Of a stretch of 64,000 nucleotides of DNA, positions 29,180 through 38,201 are shown piece after piece (position 1 is the stretch's first letter; each line of letters starts with the position of its first letter). The stretch comes from Mycosarcoma maydis (taxonomy: Eukaryota > Basidiomycota > Ustilaginomycetes > Ustilaginales). The notes beneath the pieces are model-generated. The model ran no database searches. It was given only the letters and a program-made list of their open reading frames with translations, and was not told the origin of the DNA. The stretch spans positions 434,001 to 498,000 of the forward strand of contig NC_026482.1 of the NCBI RefSeq assembly GCF_000328475.2, read 5' to 3'. The position numbers and the translations under genes are program-made.

Positions 29180-30280
29180 ATGCTGCCGACAACGAGATGC
29201 ATGCTGCATCATACCATTCGGCGTTGTGTGCCGCACGACCGAAGCAAGACAATCGGGTTCATCGGTCTTGGAGCGATGGGCAAAGAAATGGCTAACAACC
29301 TGCTCTCCAAGACGCTCGCTTCAAATCCTGACCCTGCTGTCACATTTGTGGTGCATGATGCGTTCGAACAGTCCATCACTCGCTTCCTCACGGCCAACAC
29401 TTCGCTGTACCCGAACCGCAACATCCTGGCGGCTTCTTCTCCTGCTGGAATCGCCAAGCTATCCGGTACGATTGTCACGATGCTTCCTTCCTCGCCGCAG
29501 GTCGAAAGCGTATACACGCATGAAAATGGTATTCTGGACGGGCTCGAGTCGTTTCAAGCAGCGGCTGTGGATGATGCGCAGGCCAAGACGCTGTGTATCG
29601 ATTGCACGACACTCGACCCGGATGTAGCGGTTCAAACAGCCACGGCGATCAAGAACGCCAACGCCAATGGAGCGTTTGACATGATCGACGCGCCCGTATC
29701 GGGTGGTGTAGTGGGTGCTAATGCAGCAACTCTTTCGTTCATGGTTGGATCCGACTCGTCCACCACTTTCGCCTCGGCGGAACCGTACCTATCGCTCATG
29801 GGCTCTCGCGCTGTTCACTGCGGCAAGAACGGTAACGGCCTGATCGCCAAGATTGCCAACAACCTTTTGCTAGGAATCTCGATGCTCGGTGTTACCGAGG
29901 CAATGTTGCTAGGAACCGCGCACGGTCTGCCCCCCGCCGTTCTAGCTGGCATCATCAACACCTCGACGGGCAAATGCTGGTCGAGCGAAGTCAACAACCC
30001 CTGTCCAGGTGCCCTCGAGGGAACCAAGTACAGTCCACCGGCCGACAGAGATTACCAAGGCGGATTCGCCGCAAGACTGATGGCCAAGGATTTGAAGCTG
30101 GCGATGAACACGGCAAAATTGCAAGGCGTGCCTACGCCATTAGGCCAGTTGACATCCAGTATTTACGAAGCACTTGGTGGCAACGACGAGTTCAAAGACA
30201 AGGACTTTGCTGTCGCGTTCAAGGCGCTAAGTGCTGCATTGGGCAGGGAGGAGTTCAAAGGAGGACGTGAAAAAGTGTGA
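29180..30280 (+). CDS. 3-hydroxyisobutyrate dehydrogenase, mitochondrial
   Basis: The 366-residue protein has a short basic N-terminus likely to direct it to mitochondria. The NAD-binding motif IGFIGLGAMGKEMANNL follows directly. The substrate motif DAPVSGGVVGANAATL and the catalytic-lysine segment GLIAKIANNLLLG are intact. Together these define beta-hydroxyacid dehydrogenases, and the C-terminal pattern (GKCWSSEVNNPCPG, DYQGGFAARLMAKDLKLA) is that of HIBADH. The enzyme oxidises 3-hydroxyisobutyrate to methylmalonate semialdehyde in valine breakdown. The gene is intronless, of usual length, and convergent with the next gene. Confidence 0.95.
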   Translation: MLPTTRCMLHHTIRRCVPHDRSKTIGFIGLGAMGKEMANNLLSKTLASNPDPAVTFVVHDAFEQSITRFLTANTSLYPNRNILAASSPAGIAKLSGTIVTMLPSSPQVESVYTHENGILDGLESFQAAAVDDAQAKTLCIDCTTLDPDVAVQTATAIKNANANGAFDMIDAPVSGGVVGANAATLSFMVGSDSSTTFASAEPYLSLMGSRAVHCGKNGNGLIAKIANNLLLGISMLGVTEAMLLGTAHGLPPAVLAGIINTSTGKCWSSEVNNPCPGALEGTKYSPPADRDYQGGFAARLMAKDLKLAMNTAKLQGVPTPLGQLTSSIYEALGGNDEFKDKDFAVAFKALSAALGREEFKGGREKV

Positions 30281-30490
30281 TGAGTCTCAGTTGCACTCAT
30301 CCATCGTTAATCTGTCAATCGAGGAGAAATCCGATCTCAACACTTTCCATACAGCGTGCGAGTAGAATCAAGGGAACTGCATCCGAATTCGATGCGGATG
30401 TGGTATTACAACAAGAGTAGTGGTGAATAATCCTAACATTATAGAGATACAACTGCGATCGCAAGTGGGTATATGTCGTTCTGAAAACCT

Positions 30491-31165
30491 TCAGAACCTT
30501 CTGAGGCCCAGTCCTGTCTCAGCGGCCTGATTAAAATACGCCTGCAGCTCTTTCTGACGATTCGCCTCATCAACCTGTTCCTGCCTCTCTGTGTTGTGGA
30601 TCATAGCTTCGTAATCCGAAATCGGGGTTTTTGTCACTTGTCTTGAGATGGCTGGTGAAGTGTTTGCGCTCGAAGCGGTCGAAGCTGGGTTATGCAGAGA
30701 GCTAAAGCCTTGCGAAGCGAACGAAGAGCGACGCGAGGACGTGGGTGTGGAGAATGCGGAAGAGTCCGAGGTGTGACCCGAGTTCTTTCGAGACCACGAC
30801 TTGAGCGAAGTCTTTCGTTTGAAGACTCGGAGGAAGTCCACATGTAATGGTGAAGAGAATGATGATGATGATGATGACGAGGCATGTGAAGAGGGAGCCG
30901 CGACCAGATCCGAATCCTGAGTGAGCGTCTTGAGCATCGCGTGTGAATGTACATCTTGTCGACGCGGGAAAGAGTGCGAGCGTGATGGTTGAAGGTACTG
31001 ATGACGATACGCCGAGCTGTCATGGGAAGCCGATGCTGTGGGTAAGAGGAAGACGGGTGATAGTGTAGAGGAAACACCCGTGGCGGGCAACGAGGGTGCA
31101 GATGATCGCACCTTTTCCTCGTACAGGTCGCTGAAAGTGAGGTATTGGTACGGCATGGTGGCCAT
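30491..31165 (-). CDS. Hypothetical Ser-rich protein
   Basis: The first ATG is at 31165 (a GTG at 31252 is rejected), with another in frame three codons later; the protein is 224 residues. Recognisable pieces are an N-terminal PYQYLTFSDLYEEKV segment, a run of serines encoded by a TCA/TCG-type microsatellite (about 30860-30880), and a basic RVFKRKTSLKSWSRKNS segment. A C-terminal helix (MIHNTERQEQVDEANRQKELQAYF) completes it. There is no signal peptide. A TATATAAAG-like element on the minus strand near 31236 lies about 70 bp upstream of the ATG. I do not recognise the family; the helix and basic segment suggest a protein-interaction role. Confidence 0.65.
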   Translation of the reverse strand: MATMPYQYLTFSDLYEEKVRSSAPSLPATGVSSTLSPVFLLPTASASHDSSAYRHQYLQPSRSHSFPRRQDVHSHAMLKTLTQDSDLVAAPSSHASSSSSSSFSSPLHVDFLRVFKRKTSLKSWSRKNSGHTSDSSAFSTPTSSRRSSFASQGFSSLHNPASTASSANTSPAISRQVTKTPISDYEAMIHNTERQEQVDEANRQKELQAYFNQAAETGLGLRRF

Positions 31166-31724
31166 GGATGTGTGATGCGCGAAATGGAAGGAGTGACGAG
31201 CTGCCAGAAGCTTGAAAGAGCTGTGTGGGGCAGCTTTATATGGTGTGCACACGCTTGCTGAACGCTTTGGTCGTCAGGTCACTTGACAACGCTTTCGGGG
31301 AATGGGGACCGGCTTCGGCTAAGGCGTTTCGCTGACCAGAGACTGGAGGGTGTGGGGAAAAGAGCTGGTGGAATCTCGGATCTAAGGTCTTTGAATGATG
31401 ATGCTATGTGGTGGAAGTGGATGAACAAGTTTTGACTGAGCCGATGGCAGATACAAGTGAGGTTGATCTTTGACGTGTGATAGAGGTGCTGATACACAAG
31501 TGCGTCCTGCTAAGGCCGAACCAAACAGCGGCAAATTTGTTTCCCGGTTTTCGCACCGCGCCGATCTTTTACTTTCCCGGTGGAAGGCGGATCTGTCATC
31601 AGTCATAAGAGCATTCGTAACTCACGACTGTGAATTTGGAAATTTGGACGACCAAATTTCATAAGAACGCCTACACGATTCACGAATCGAATTAAAATAA
31701 AATTGCCGTTGTCTCCGTGGACCA

Positions 31725-31752
31725 AATCGTGAATCACGAATCACGAATCACG
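31725..31752. repeat. Heptamer array, four units
   Basis: AATCGTG is followed in register by three AATCACG units and then a degenerate AATCTGC. The core flips once while the AAT spacer stays the same. Confidence 0.92.
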
Positions 31753-32280
31753 AATCTGCGTAACCGACTCACAACTTTCACAGAATCGCAAATTGACACG
31801 TCGGACATATCTTTTTTTTTTTCAGCCGACACCAGATCCAGCGAACCACAGACACATTCCATGTTGACTTCTTTGACAGGCTGATCGATTTCCAAGCTAA
31901 ATCCGTGGACCTTTGGCTAGTCAATCTCTCCTCCTACATCGAGTCGATTCGTCTGCTTCTTCGTTTGTAGAAGATATCGTTGGACCTGACTCCTACGAGC
32001 TACCGTTTCAAAGGACACTTCAGTATGTATTGCAAAACAGCGGAGGATGCGGAACCAGGAGTCATGCACATCAAACACTTTGTCGAAACTTTCCACGTTC
32101 CGTTGCTTGGCGCAGTCAGGAGTCATGAGTGTTCGCCGACCCTTTCCGACCCTAATTTTCGGAAGAAACCGCGTTACTTCAAGGTATACCAACTTAACAT
32201 TCCCAGTTGAACCAAACCCCGTATCACGTAACGGACTTTTCGCTGGGCTTAGCGCCGATGAAATAAACGCGAGGTTCAGC

Positions 32281-32353
32281 AACCGGCTAATCGGCAACTT
32301 ATTCGAAGCCGGTTACCGGATGACGACAACGCTAGCCCCCGCCTTCGGCTAGC
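32281..32353. other. Two adjacent inverted repeats
   Basis: AACCGGCT at 32281-32288 pairs with AGCCGGTT at 32307-32314, with an 18-base loop. GCTAGCC at 32331-32337 pairs with GGCTAGC at 32347-32353, with a 9-base loop. They may be hairpins in a transcript or the remnant of an element end; no coding context is seen. Confidence 0.6.
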
Positions 32354-32464
32354 AAAGGCGTCAGGATGTTGCCGAGCAACCAGCGATGATTGCCTTGTGG
32401 CCACTCGAGAAAGGTAGGGTACAGCATGTTCGCATGTGGGGTTGTGTGGAGAGGGCTTAAGACA

Positions 32465-32485
32465 AATCACGAATCACGAATCACG
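32465..32485. repeat. Heptamer array, three units
   Basis: Three perfect AATCACG units are followed by a degenerate AATCGAA. Confidence 0.9.
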
Positions 32486-32895
32486 AATCGAAATTCATGT
32501 CAGTTTCAAATGTGAGAGCGGCAGCACGAACATAAAACAAATTGCAACTCGTCCGGTAGCCAGAGACCACGCCAAGATCAGATAGAATCTCGACCGTTCG
32601 AATCTGATCGGACGGTGGCATGTACATTAGTCGTCACCAGCCGATGTAGAAAACATGACAATCTAGTGGTTCGAATTCTATCAGCGTAGTCATGTTCTGC
32701 TTTGCGGATCTCCCTGCGCCTGTCGTTCGTAAGGTTTGAAGAAGTCAAGGCAAAGTCATGTGATCATCCAACTTCCGTAGTTGACCGATCCACTTGTTGG
32801 AGGGGAACAGAACAGACACAAAGAGCCAATGGGAAGCAGCGCATGCATCAACTTGCAGAGGTGCTGGAAAACTCAAGCATGTCAACTGCATAGAC

Positions 32896-32904
32896 TTATC
32901 AGAT
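32896..32904 (-). promoter_or_regulatory. Iron-GATA site (ATCTGATAA on minus strand)
   Basis: TTATCAGAT on the plus strand is the reverse complement of ATCTGATAA. It matches the ATCWGATAA consensus bound by Urbs1/SreA-type iron-sensing GATA repressors. It lies about 790 bp upstream of the hapX ATG. Confidence 0.6.
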
Positions 32905-33182
32905 TAGCGCGATCGAGGCGAGGCTTCGAATCAAAGGGAGGACAATGGCATCCGACTGGTGTGACTCATCTGTCGGAGCCTTCTCGGCAAGTTAGACATA
33001 GCGAGACTGCGGCAAAGAGCTCACACCAGCGAGCGCGCAAGCCGCACCTCAGCGCAGACCAGCCAAAGTACTTGGCATGCACACCAGCGCGCCTCAGCAA
33101 AGCATACTGGCACGAAAAAGGTGGGGTGTGAGGGCTGAGGAAAGACACGCAGAGGTTGAAACTTGAAGCGAACCACGGCGAG

Positions 33183-33194
33183 CCAATCAGATAA
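33183..33194 (+). promoter_or_regulatory. Overlapping CCAAT box and iron-GATA site
   Basis: CCAAT (33183-33187) overlaps ATCAGATAA (33186-33194), a perfect ATCWGATAA match. CCAAT is the target of the CBC complex, the partner of HapX. The composite lies about 500 bp upstream of the hapX start and could let repressor and activator compete. Confidence 0.65.
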
Positions 33195-33277
33195 CTCGAG
33201 TCCAATGGCTGACTCTCGCATCGAAACTAGATTTCAATGTTCTCTTGAAGAAGCAGTCCACGCACACTTCAATTCTA

Positions 33278-33286
33278 ATCTGATAA
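33278..33286 (+). promoter_or_regulatory. Iron-GATA site (ATCTGATAA)
   Basis: This is the third perfect ATCWGATAA match in the hapX upstream region, 92 bp downstream of the second and about 406 bp before the ATG. Confidence 0.65.
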
Positions 33287-33691
33287 CAAGAATTTCTACC
33301 ACACCCGAAGCTCATTGTATCGGTTCGCAGGCACCAGACCAGTACAAGTCTCCTCTCGTCTTTTCAGCTCCTTCAGCCAAGAGAGCGGCTCAGTCGTGAG
33401 TCGATTCCACCAGAGTACCCAAATTTTCTCTGCTCTCCCCATTGCCTCCACGACTCTTTCGAAACCATCGATCCTTTTTCCCTCAACCTCAACAACAGCA
33501 TTCGACTACCGTACAAATCCTCAACGCTTGGCCTTCGACGACGACGTGAGGCCTCACAATCTGGCTGAAGCTCGCATCCTCGGGCTGCTGATCCAGACGT
33601 CACATCCACTCGTTGTGGTTCAGGCTGTCATGCCGTCTTCTCTGGTTTTTTCGCAAGCTTAGCGTTCATTCCAACGTCAGCGCGTTCCACC

Positions 33692-35968
33692 ATGTCATCT
33701 CCAGCTATGGCACAGATTTTGCCCAATCCAGCCACATCTTCGTCTTCCATTGCAGCACAACGAAACCTGGCACAGAGACCGCTGGTATCTTCTTCAGCGG
33801 CTGCCTCATCTCTCAAACCCGCTCCATCAAAGCCGCCTTCTTCACGGCTGGCGCCAGCACCGTCTTCTTCCATTGCTGCAGCGCCTCTACGTTCTGCTGC
33901 ACCATCGCCTCCGAAGCCCAAACCAGCAACGCTAGCGCCCACGCTCTCTGCCGCTCCTGTACCCTCGACCTCCACTGCATCCCCTGTTGCCAAGAAGGAC
34001 ACCAGTGGCGCACCTCTTGTTCAGCCATCCAAAGAATGGGTCTTGCCTGCGCGCGCCAAGCCTGGTCGCAAGCCTTCCGAAACCGAACCCCTTACTAAGC
34101 GCAAAGCTCAGAACCGTGCCTCTCAACGTGCTTTCCGCGAGCGCAAACAGTCTTACCTTGCAGAGCTCGAAGCGAAAGTTGCTGCCTATGAAGCAGCCGA
34201 AATCGACCGTAGCGTCGAGATTCAAAAGGTCGCCCAAAAGCTACGAGCCGAGAACGACTCTCTGCGCAAAGAAGTTTCGGCATGGAAGGAAAAGTTTGCT
34301 CAAATCGAGAAGTACCTCCTTCAGGCAAAGGCTAACGGAGGCAGACTTCCAGGCATTACGCCAAGCAACAGATCTGGCCCAGGATGCAAGGCTCCAGCGC
34401 ACGAACGTTCGTCAGCTGTACCCAAAAGAGGCGTTTTGATTGCACCTGGTGCAAAGAGCGAGCGCGATCGGGAGAGGAGTGCTGGTGGAGTAAGATTTGC
34501 TGATGCTAAGCCAGACAAGCCCGCGTTGCAGGCGGGCTCTTCAACTGAGGAGCAGCAAGCAGCGTCTGTGCCCCTTCGACCGAAGCCGATCGGAGTCTCA
34601 CTTCCTGTTCCGCCTCCTGATGCTGTGGACACTATCCCGTCTGCTAGCCTAGACGACACCGCCAGCGACGATCAGGGCTCGCTGCCCGAGACTGGAAAGG
34701 TAGCTCCGCGCAAAGCCTCTAAGCTACCTCTCTGGTCTTTTGAGTCGACAAAGCCGCCCTCCCCCGATGCCCCTTCGTTAACTATCTCTGCCACCACAAG
34801 CAGTGATGACAAGCCCACCTCACTCCTATCACCATCTCTCATGCCGCAAGGTGGCCATCTTTCTGTCGGAGGAGGCTGTGGCTTTTGCACCGAGGCTTCT
34901 CCCTGTGTTTGCGCAGACGACTTTCTTGATCTTTCGACGCAGACACCGCCGTCACATATTGCCGTCATCAGCGACGTTGCATCTGCAGTTCCACTCCCTA
35001 AGCGTAGACCAGCTTCAGGCGCATCAGAGACGTCGAGGAGGATGAGCATCGGCTCGCTCACACATGCCAATGACCTGGCCCTCGATCAGCGCAGGCGCAC
35101 CGCTTCGAATGGCACAGGCAAAAAGCTCTGGTACACTGTCACACAGCCTGCCTCTCCCCCGGGGTACTCGGTCACTGCTGCCGTGCCGCTGTCACTCAAA
35201 TCTACATCAAAGGGCAACCCCAGCAAGAAGCTCTGGACGGTCACGGAAACGCCTGCTGAGCCGGTGTGCACAGGTGATCCTAGCACTTGCGGCGCTTGCT
35301 CGACCGATCCTGGTCTGGCCGCATTCTGCGAAGCCGTCACCACCGCCACTGCCTCTCCGTCTTCATCAGTACCCTCTTCTGCTGCTGCTACCGCGTCATC
35401 TCTGTCCCCATCGCGTCCAGGTATGTCGCGTTCCGGAACGACTGGTCAACTTCTTCCTCCCTACCCATCACGAGGTGAGACAATCCCATCGGCATGGCGT
35501 CAGATTCGCTCGCATCCGCGTTTCTCGCAGTGGCAAGGTGGTCTCGACCTTCTCGCCGAAGTCGTCAGCAAGCGTAGTGGCAACGTTCATTCTCCTCTTC
35601 TCTCCAGCAAACGGCCTCGCGAAGCATCTGTCGAGATCGAGCCTTCTCGCTCCAACACCATCTCGGCTACCAGCAACGACCGTGCTACTGCCAAACCGCT
35701 CTTGCTTCACACCACCTCGGACACAACTGTGCACACAGTGCCGCAAATCAAAACGGAAGATGAAGATGATGGGCTGGACGCCCGTGAGCAGAAGCGCAGG
35801 CGGATCTTGATCGATAGGGAGGCCGTGCAGGAGGCTCTGGCTCTGTTGGACGCTGGTACTGCAGCGCAGCCTAGAGCAGGCGCGAGTCTGAGCACCAATC
35901 CGGGAACTGGCAAAGAAGAACAACCCTGCCCTTGTCCCTGGCGTCCTGGCGAAAGGCGGACACCTTAA
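33692..35968 (+). CDS. hapX: HapX-type iron-regulatory bZIP transcription factor
   Basis: The 758-residue protein has the Hap4-like CBC-binding motif SKEWVLPARAKPGRKPS (residues 113-129). A basic region with NRASQRAFRERK (about 141-152) follows, and then a coiled coil to about residue 210. Two cysteine clusters match the iron-sensing regions of HapX: CGFC...CVC (396-407) and C526, C533, C536, C546. The C-terminus adds CPCP. A region reading SAWRQIRSHPRFSQW is also shared with HapX proteins. HapX works with the CCAAT-binding complex to repress iron-using pathways and to activate uptake under iron starvation. The gene is intronless. Its upstream region has three iron-GATA sites, pointing to repression by an Urbs1-type factor when iron is plentiful. 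Confidence 0.9.
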   Translation: MSSPAMAQILPNPATSSSSIAAQRNLAQRPLVSSSAAASSLKPAPSKPPSSRLAPAPSSSIAAAPLRSAAPSPPKPKPATLAPTLSAAPVPSTSTASPVAKKDTSGAPLVQPSKEWVLPARAKPGRKPSETEPLTKRKAQNRASQRAFRERKQSYLAELEAKVAAYEAAEIDRSVEIQKVAQKLRAENDSLRKEVSAWKEKFAQIEKYLLQAKANGGRLPGITPSNRSGPGCKAPAHERSSAVPKRGVLIAPGAKSERDRERSAGGVRFADAKPDKPALQAGSSTEEQQAASVPLRPKPIGVSLPVPPPDAVDTIPSASLDDTASDDQGSLPETGKVAPRKASKLPLWSFESTKPPSPDAPSLTISATTSSDDKPTSLLSPSLMPQGGHLSVGGGCGFCTEASPCVCADDFLDLSTQTPPSHIAVISDVASAVPLPKRRPASGASETSRRMSIGSLTHANDLALDQRRRTASNGTGKKLWYTVTQPASPPGYSVTAAVPLSLKSTSKGNPSKKLWTVTETPAEPVCTGDPSTCGACSTDPGLAAFCEAVTTATASPSSSVPSSAAATASSLSPSRPGMSRSGTTGQLLPPYPSRGETIPSAWRQIRSHPRFSQWQGGLDLLAEVVSKRSGNVHSPLLSSKRPREASVEIEPSRSNTISATSNDRATAKPLLLHTTSDTTVHTVPQIKTEDEDDGLDAREQKRRRILIDREAVQEALALLDAGTAAQPRAGASLSTNPGTGKEEQPCPCPWRPGERRTP

Positions 35969-36128
35969 TCACCACAAATCTCGTATCACTGTACGCTCAG
36001 CTTGTAATTTGTTCTTGATAGTAACTATACATTCGTGATTGCAGTGTCAAGCGACGATTGAGATTCATTTCAGCTACTGTCTGTGTCGCTGCGTTTCTTT
36101 GGATCGGGACACGGTACACTATTGCCAG

Positions 36129-36761
36129 TTACGGAAGTCTGCGTTGACCGTTGCGAGTTGCGAATCGGAATGTGCGCATGCTCGGTTCATCCATTCTGAC
36201 CGCCCAATCTGCTGTATCGCGGATCTCTTCGATCTCAGGCTTCGTAATGCCTCTGTCTCGAGCAGCGCCGTCGACGTCTTTCCACCACCTCATAGCCTTT
36301 GCGCTTCCTTCGACCGATTTCGAAGATGCTGGGATCCTTGCTCTTGCTCTCGCCTCCTTCTCAGCAAGCTTCATCCTCCTCCACTTCTTCCACAAGCCCG
36401 GATTCGTGTACATTCCCATTTTCTCTTCGGTGGATCGAACCATGGGGCTGTTGGAACTATAACGAACGACTGCGTCTTCGTTCGGGAGCGAGAATCCACC
36501 CGTTTGACCCGTCGGATCGGACTCGGTGGCAAAGGTGTGTATCCACCTTTGGGATGTTTTGGTCCGCAGGAACTTGGCTCGAAGATTCAGAAAGGCCGAC
36601 TTGAGTCTGCTCCCGCTGGCAAAACCTTGATCGTGGATCGGAACAGGTCGAGAAGTTGCTGCTAGCTCTTCTGCCAGTTCCGAGTTGATGAACCCCGTTC
36701 TGACTCTGCTGACGAGGCCATAGACGATCAAGACGAGCAGGAAGTTGAAGCGCGGTGTCAT
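36129..36761 (-). CDS. Cysteine-free secreted protein, candidate effector
   Basis: The ATG at 36761 starts a 210-residue protein with a signal peptide (FNFLLVLIVYGLVSRVRT region, about residues 5-22). The mature part has no cysteine. It is rich in Arg, Lys, Glu and Ala, with likely helices (GLWKKWRRMKLAEKEARARAR) and a Trp-containing C-terminal block (AMRWWKDVD, ADWAVRMDE). I recognise no family. A TATA-like TAAATAG on the minus strand near 36830 lies about 70 bp upstream. It converges with hapX and is the first of a run of minus-strand secreted-protein genes. Secretion is well supported; an effector role is inferred from size, novelty and neighbours. Confidence 0.7.
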   Translation of the reverse strand: MTPRFNFLLVLIVYGLVSRVRTGFINSELAEELAATSRPVPIHDQGFASGSRLKSAFLNLRAKFLRTKTSQRWIHTFATESDPTGQTGGFSLPNEDAVVRYSSNSPMVRSTEEKMGMYTNPGLWKKWRRMKLAEKEARARARIPASSKSVEGSAKAMRWWKDVDGAARDRGITKPEIEEIRDTADWAVRMDEPSMRTFRFATRNGQRRLP

Positions 36762-37457
36762 TCTGGGACATGGGCCGAGGGCTTGCCTTGGAGCTTGTTG
36801 GTTAGCTTTGAAAAGTGTGTGAGTTGGAGCTATTTATCCGTCTTACTGAATCGAGAGTGCTGCTACTAGGCGCATTGGTGGGAAGGTCCAGCTCAGCCTT
36901 CCAAAACGTACCGCCTGAATGAATCATAAGCCCGCGTACAGCGCTTGTGGCGCGACCGGTCGAGCTTCGGTGGGCCCGGCGACCATCCATCTGCTAAGGT
37001 CTTCATCTCTTTTCTTCAGAACGCTTTGCCAAGACAGGACTTCTCGCCATATCAATGACGATCGAGAGCCGTAGTATGAGCTGTTCTTAAGGTTTTTGTT
37101 TGCTGAGTCATACATGCCAAGCTCAGATCATCCTCCCGAACGTCGCCTTCCAGCCAAATGTCCCGGACTCCGGCCGAAAGTCGATTCGGCTTGAACAGCA
37201 AAAGCAATGGGCTGAACTTCATCTCAAATGCTTTAGTTGTTTGGACTCATACAATGGCAATCTTGCAACACATTCACAGATTGACAGCTGATGATCCCTC
37301 AGGCCCTCCGCTACACCTCGTCCCCCTGCACCATGCGAGCGGGCGTCGTATTCACGCTTCCTGCGCGGCATATAACATTCATTCGTGATGAGCGAAGAAA
37401 CCTGGTTTCAATGCAATCACATTATATACACAACACTCAACCACCCTAATATGAAAT
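36762..37457. other. Intergenic region upstream of a secreted-protein gene and a tRNA
   Basis: The gap holds the promoter of the minus-strand secreted protein (TATA-like element near 36830) and one heptamer copy near 37378. No coding frame is supported. Confidence 0.45.
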
Positions 37458-37553
37458 GGCCGGTTGGCCCAATGGTAAGGCGTCTGACTACGAATATCCT
37501 CTCAGAGGATTGAGTTAATCAGGAGATTCTGGGTTCGAGCCCCAGGCTGGTCA
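37458..37553 (+). tRNA. tRNA-Arg (ACG) with a 24-nt intron
   Basis: The acceptor stem GGCCGGT (37458-37464) pairs with GCTGGTC (37546-37552) using three G-T wobbles, and A37553 is the discriminator. The D arm is GCC/GGC (37467-37469, 37479-37481). The anticodon stem TCTGA pairs with TCAGG (37519-37523), and the loop CTACGAA carries the ACG anticodon at 37490-37492. A 24-nt intron (37494-37517) sits after position 37, the standard place. The T arm is CTGGG/CCCAG with the loop TTCGAGC. A TTTT run at 37557-37560 fits RNA polymerase III termination. The mature tRNA is 72 nt before CCA addition. Confidence 0.95.
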
Positions 37554-37859
37554 ATCTTTTGTGGCTTTTTTCCGCCTCACAGTCGTAACATTTTTTTCTG
37601 TCCTGAATAACAAGCATGAATTGTCCAAAACTCTCAGTTGCGAGTGCCTTGTGGCAGCGCAGCCGAGCATATGGTGTAGGTTTAAGCAAAGGAATGTGCC
37701 GCATGACGCTGAAGCAGAGCAGACAGTCTTGTATGTATGAGGAGAGCACACGCTGATAAGTTATTTTAGGACAGGATGTGGTAGAATTTGGTAATATGAG
37801 TAGAAAGCACGTTTCGCTGGCAAGAGGCAAGGATCTACTGTCCCTGGACGAGGTGTGAG
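37554..37859. other. Short intergenic stretch downstream of tRNA-Arg
   Basis: The 306 bp contain the Pol III terminator T-run and the 3' flank of a minus-strand secreted-protein gene. Nothing else is recognised. Confidence 0.4.
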
Positions 37860-38201
37860 CTAGAAAGCTCTTTGCGGTATGCCCTTGCGAGGTCGTTTTC
37901 TCCTGGAAAAGTTGATGGAATTGATGGCTTCTTTTCGAGCCAGTTGAATATTGGACATCCTAGTCGGACTGATGTGGTTGGACACGCGGCGTTGCGGATC
38001 GAGAATGCGCATAGGAGAGCTGTAAAGATCTCTTTGTAGTTGCTCGAGGCTGTCCAAGAGTTTTGTTTCCGCGCCTTGTTCCGAATATTCAGCATGCTTG
38101 ACGATCTCGCTGACTTTCAGATAAAGGGGAATCGAGGCCGACTTGACAAGAGCTAGAGTGGAGATAGCTGCCACCAGGAGATACAAGATAGCGATTTTCA
38201 T
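37860..38201 (-). CDS. Small cysteine-free secreted protein, candidate effector
   Basis: A 113-residue protein starts at the ATG at 38201. The signal peptide is clear (MKIAILYLLVAAISTLALVKS). The mature chain of about 91 residues has no cysteine, is helical at the start (KVSEIVKHAEYSEQGAETKL) and strongly basic at the end (RRKRPRKGIPQR). The basic tail could act as a processing or nuclear-targeting signal, but this is a guess. A TATAAG-type element on the minus strand near 38274 lies about 70 bp upstream. It is unlike any family I know, and is the second of the minus-strand secreted genes. Confidence 0.6.
   Translation of the reverse strand: MKIAILYLLVAAISTLALVKSASIPLYLKVSEIVKHAEYSEQGAETKLLDSLEQLQRDLYSSPMRILDPQRRVSNHISPTRMSNIQLARKEAINSINFSRRKRPRKGIPQRAF

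Larger units (their letters stand above)
31166..33691. other. 2.5-kb intergenic region upstream of hapX
   Basis: This gap contains heptamer arrays at 31725-31752 and 32465-32485, two adjacent inverted repeats (32281-32314 and 32331-32353), and three perfect iron-GATA sites listed separately. A CCAAT box at 33183-33187 overlaps the middle GATA site. Short open frames (such as 31917-32297 minus and 33315-33662 plus) have no domain or codon support. The hapX transcript may start anywhere in the last 500 bp. Confidence 0.55.

Noticed and set aside
31917..32297. Minus-strand 126-codon frame in the hapX upstream gap
   Set aside because: I considered a decayed mobile-element fragment, but there is no terminal repeat, no recognisable reverse transcriptase or transposase motif, and no codon bias.
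32664..32684. GGTTCGAATTC resembling a tRNA B box
   Set aside because: No A box, acceptor stem or anticodon arm can be formed around it.
33315..33662. Plus-strand frame just before hapX as a possible 5' exon
   Set aside because: The HapX protein is complete from the ATG at 33692; no splice pair joins the frames convincingly. It may be part of a 5' leader.
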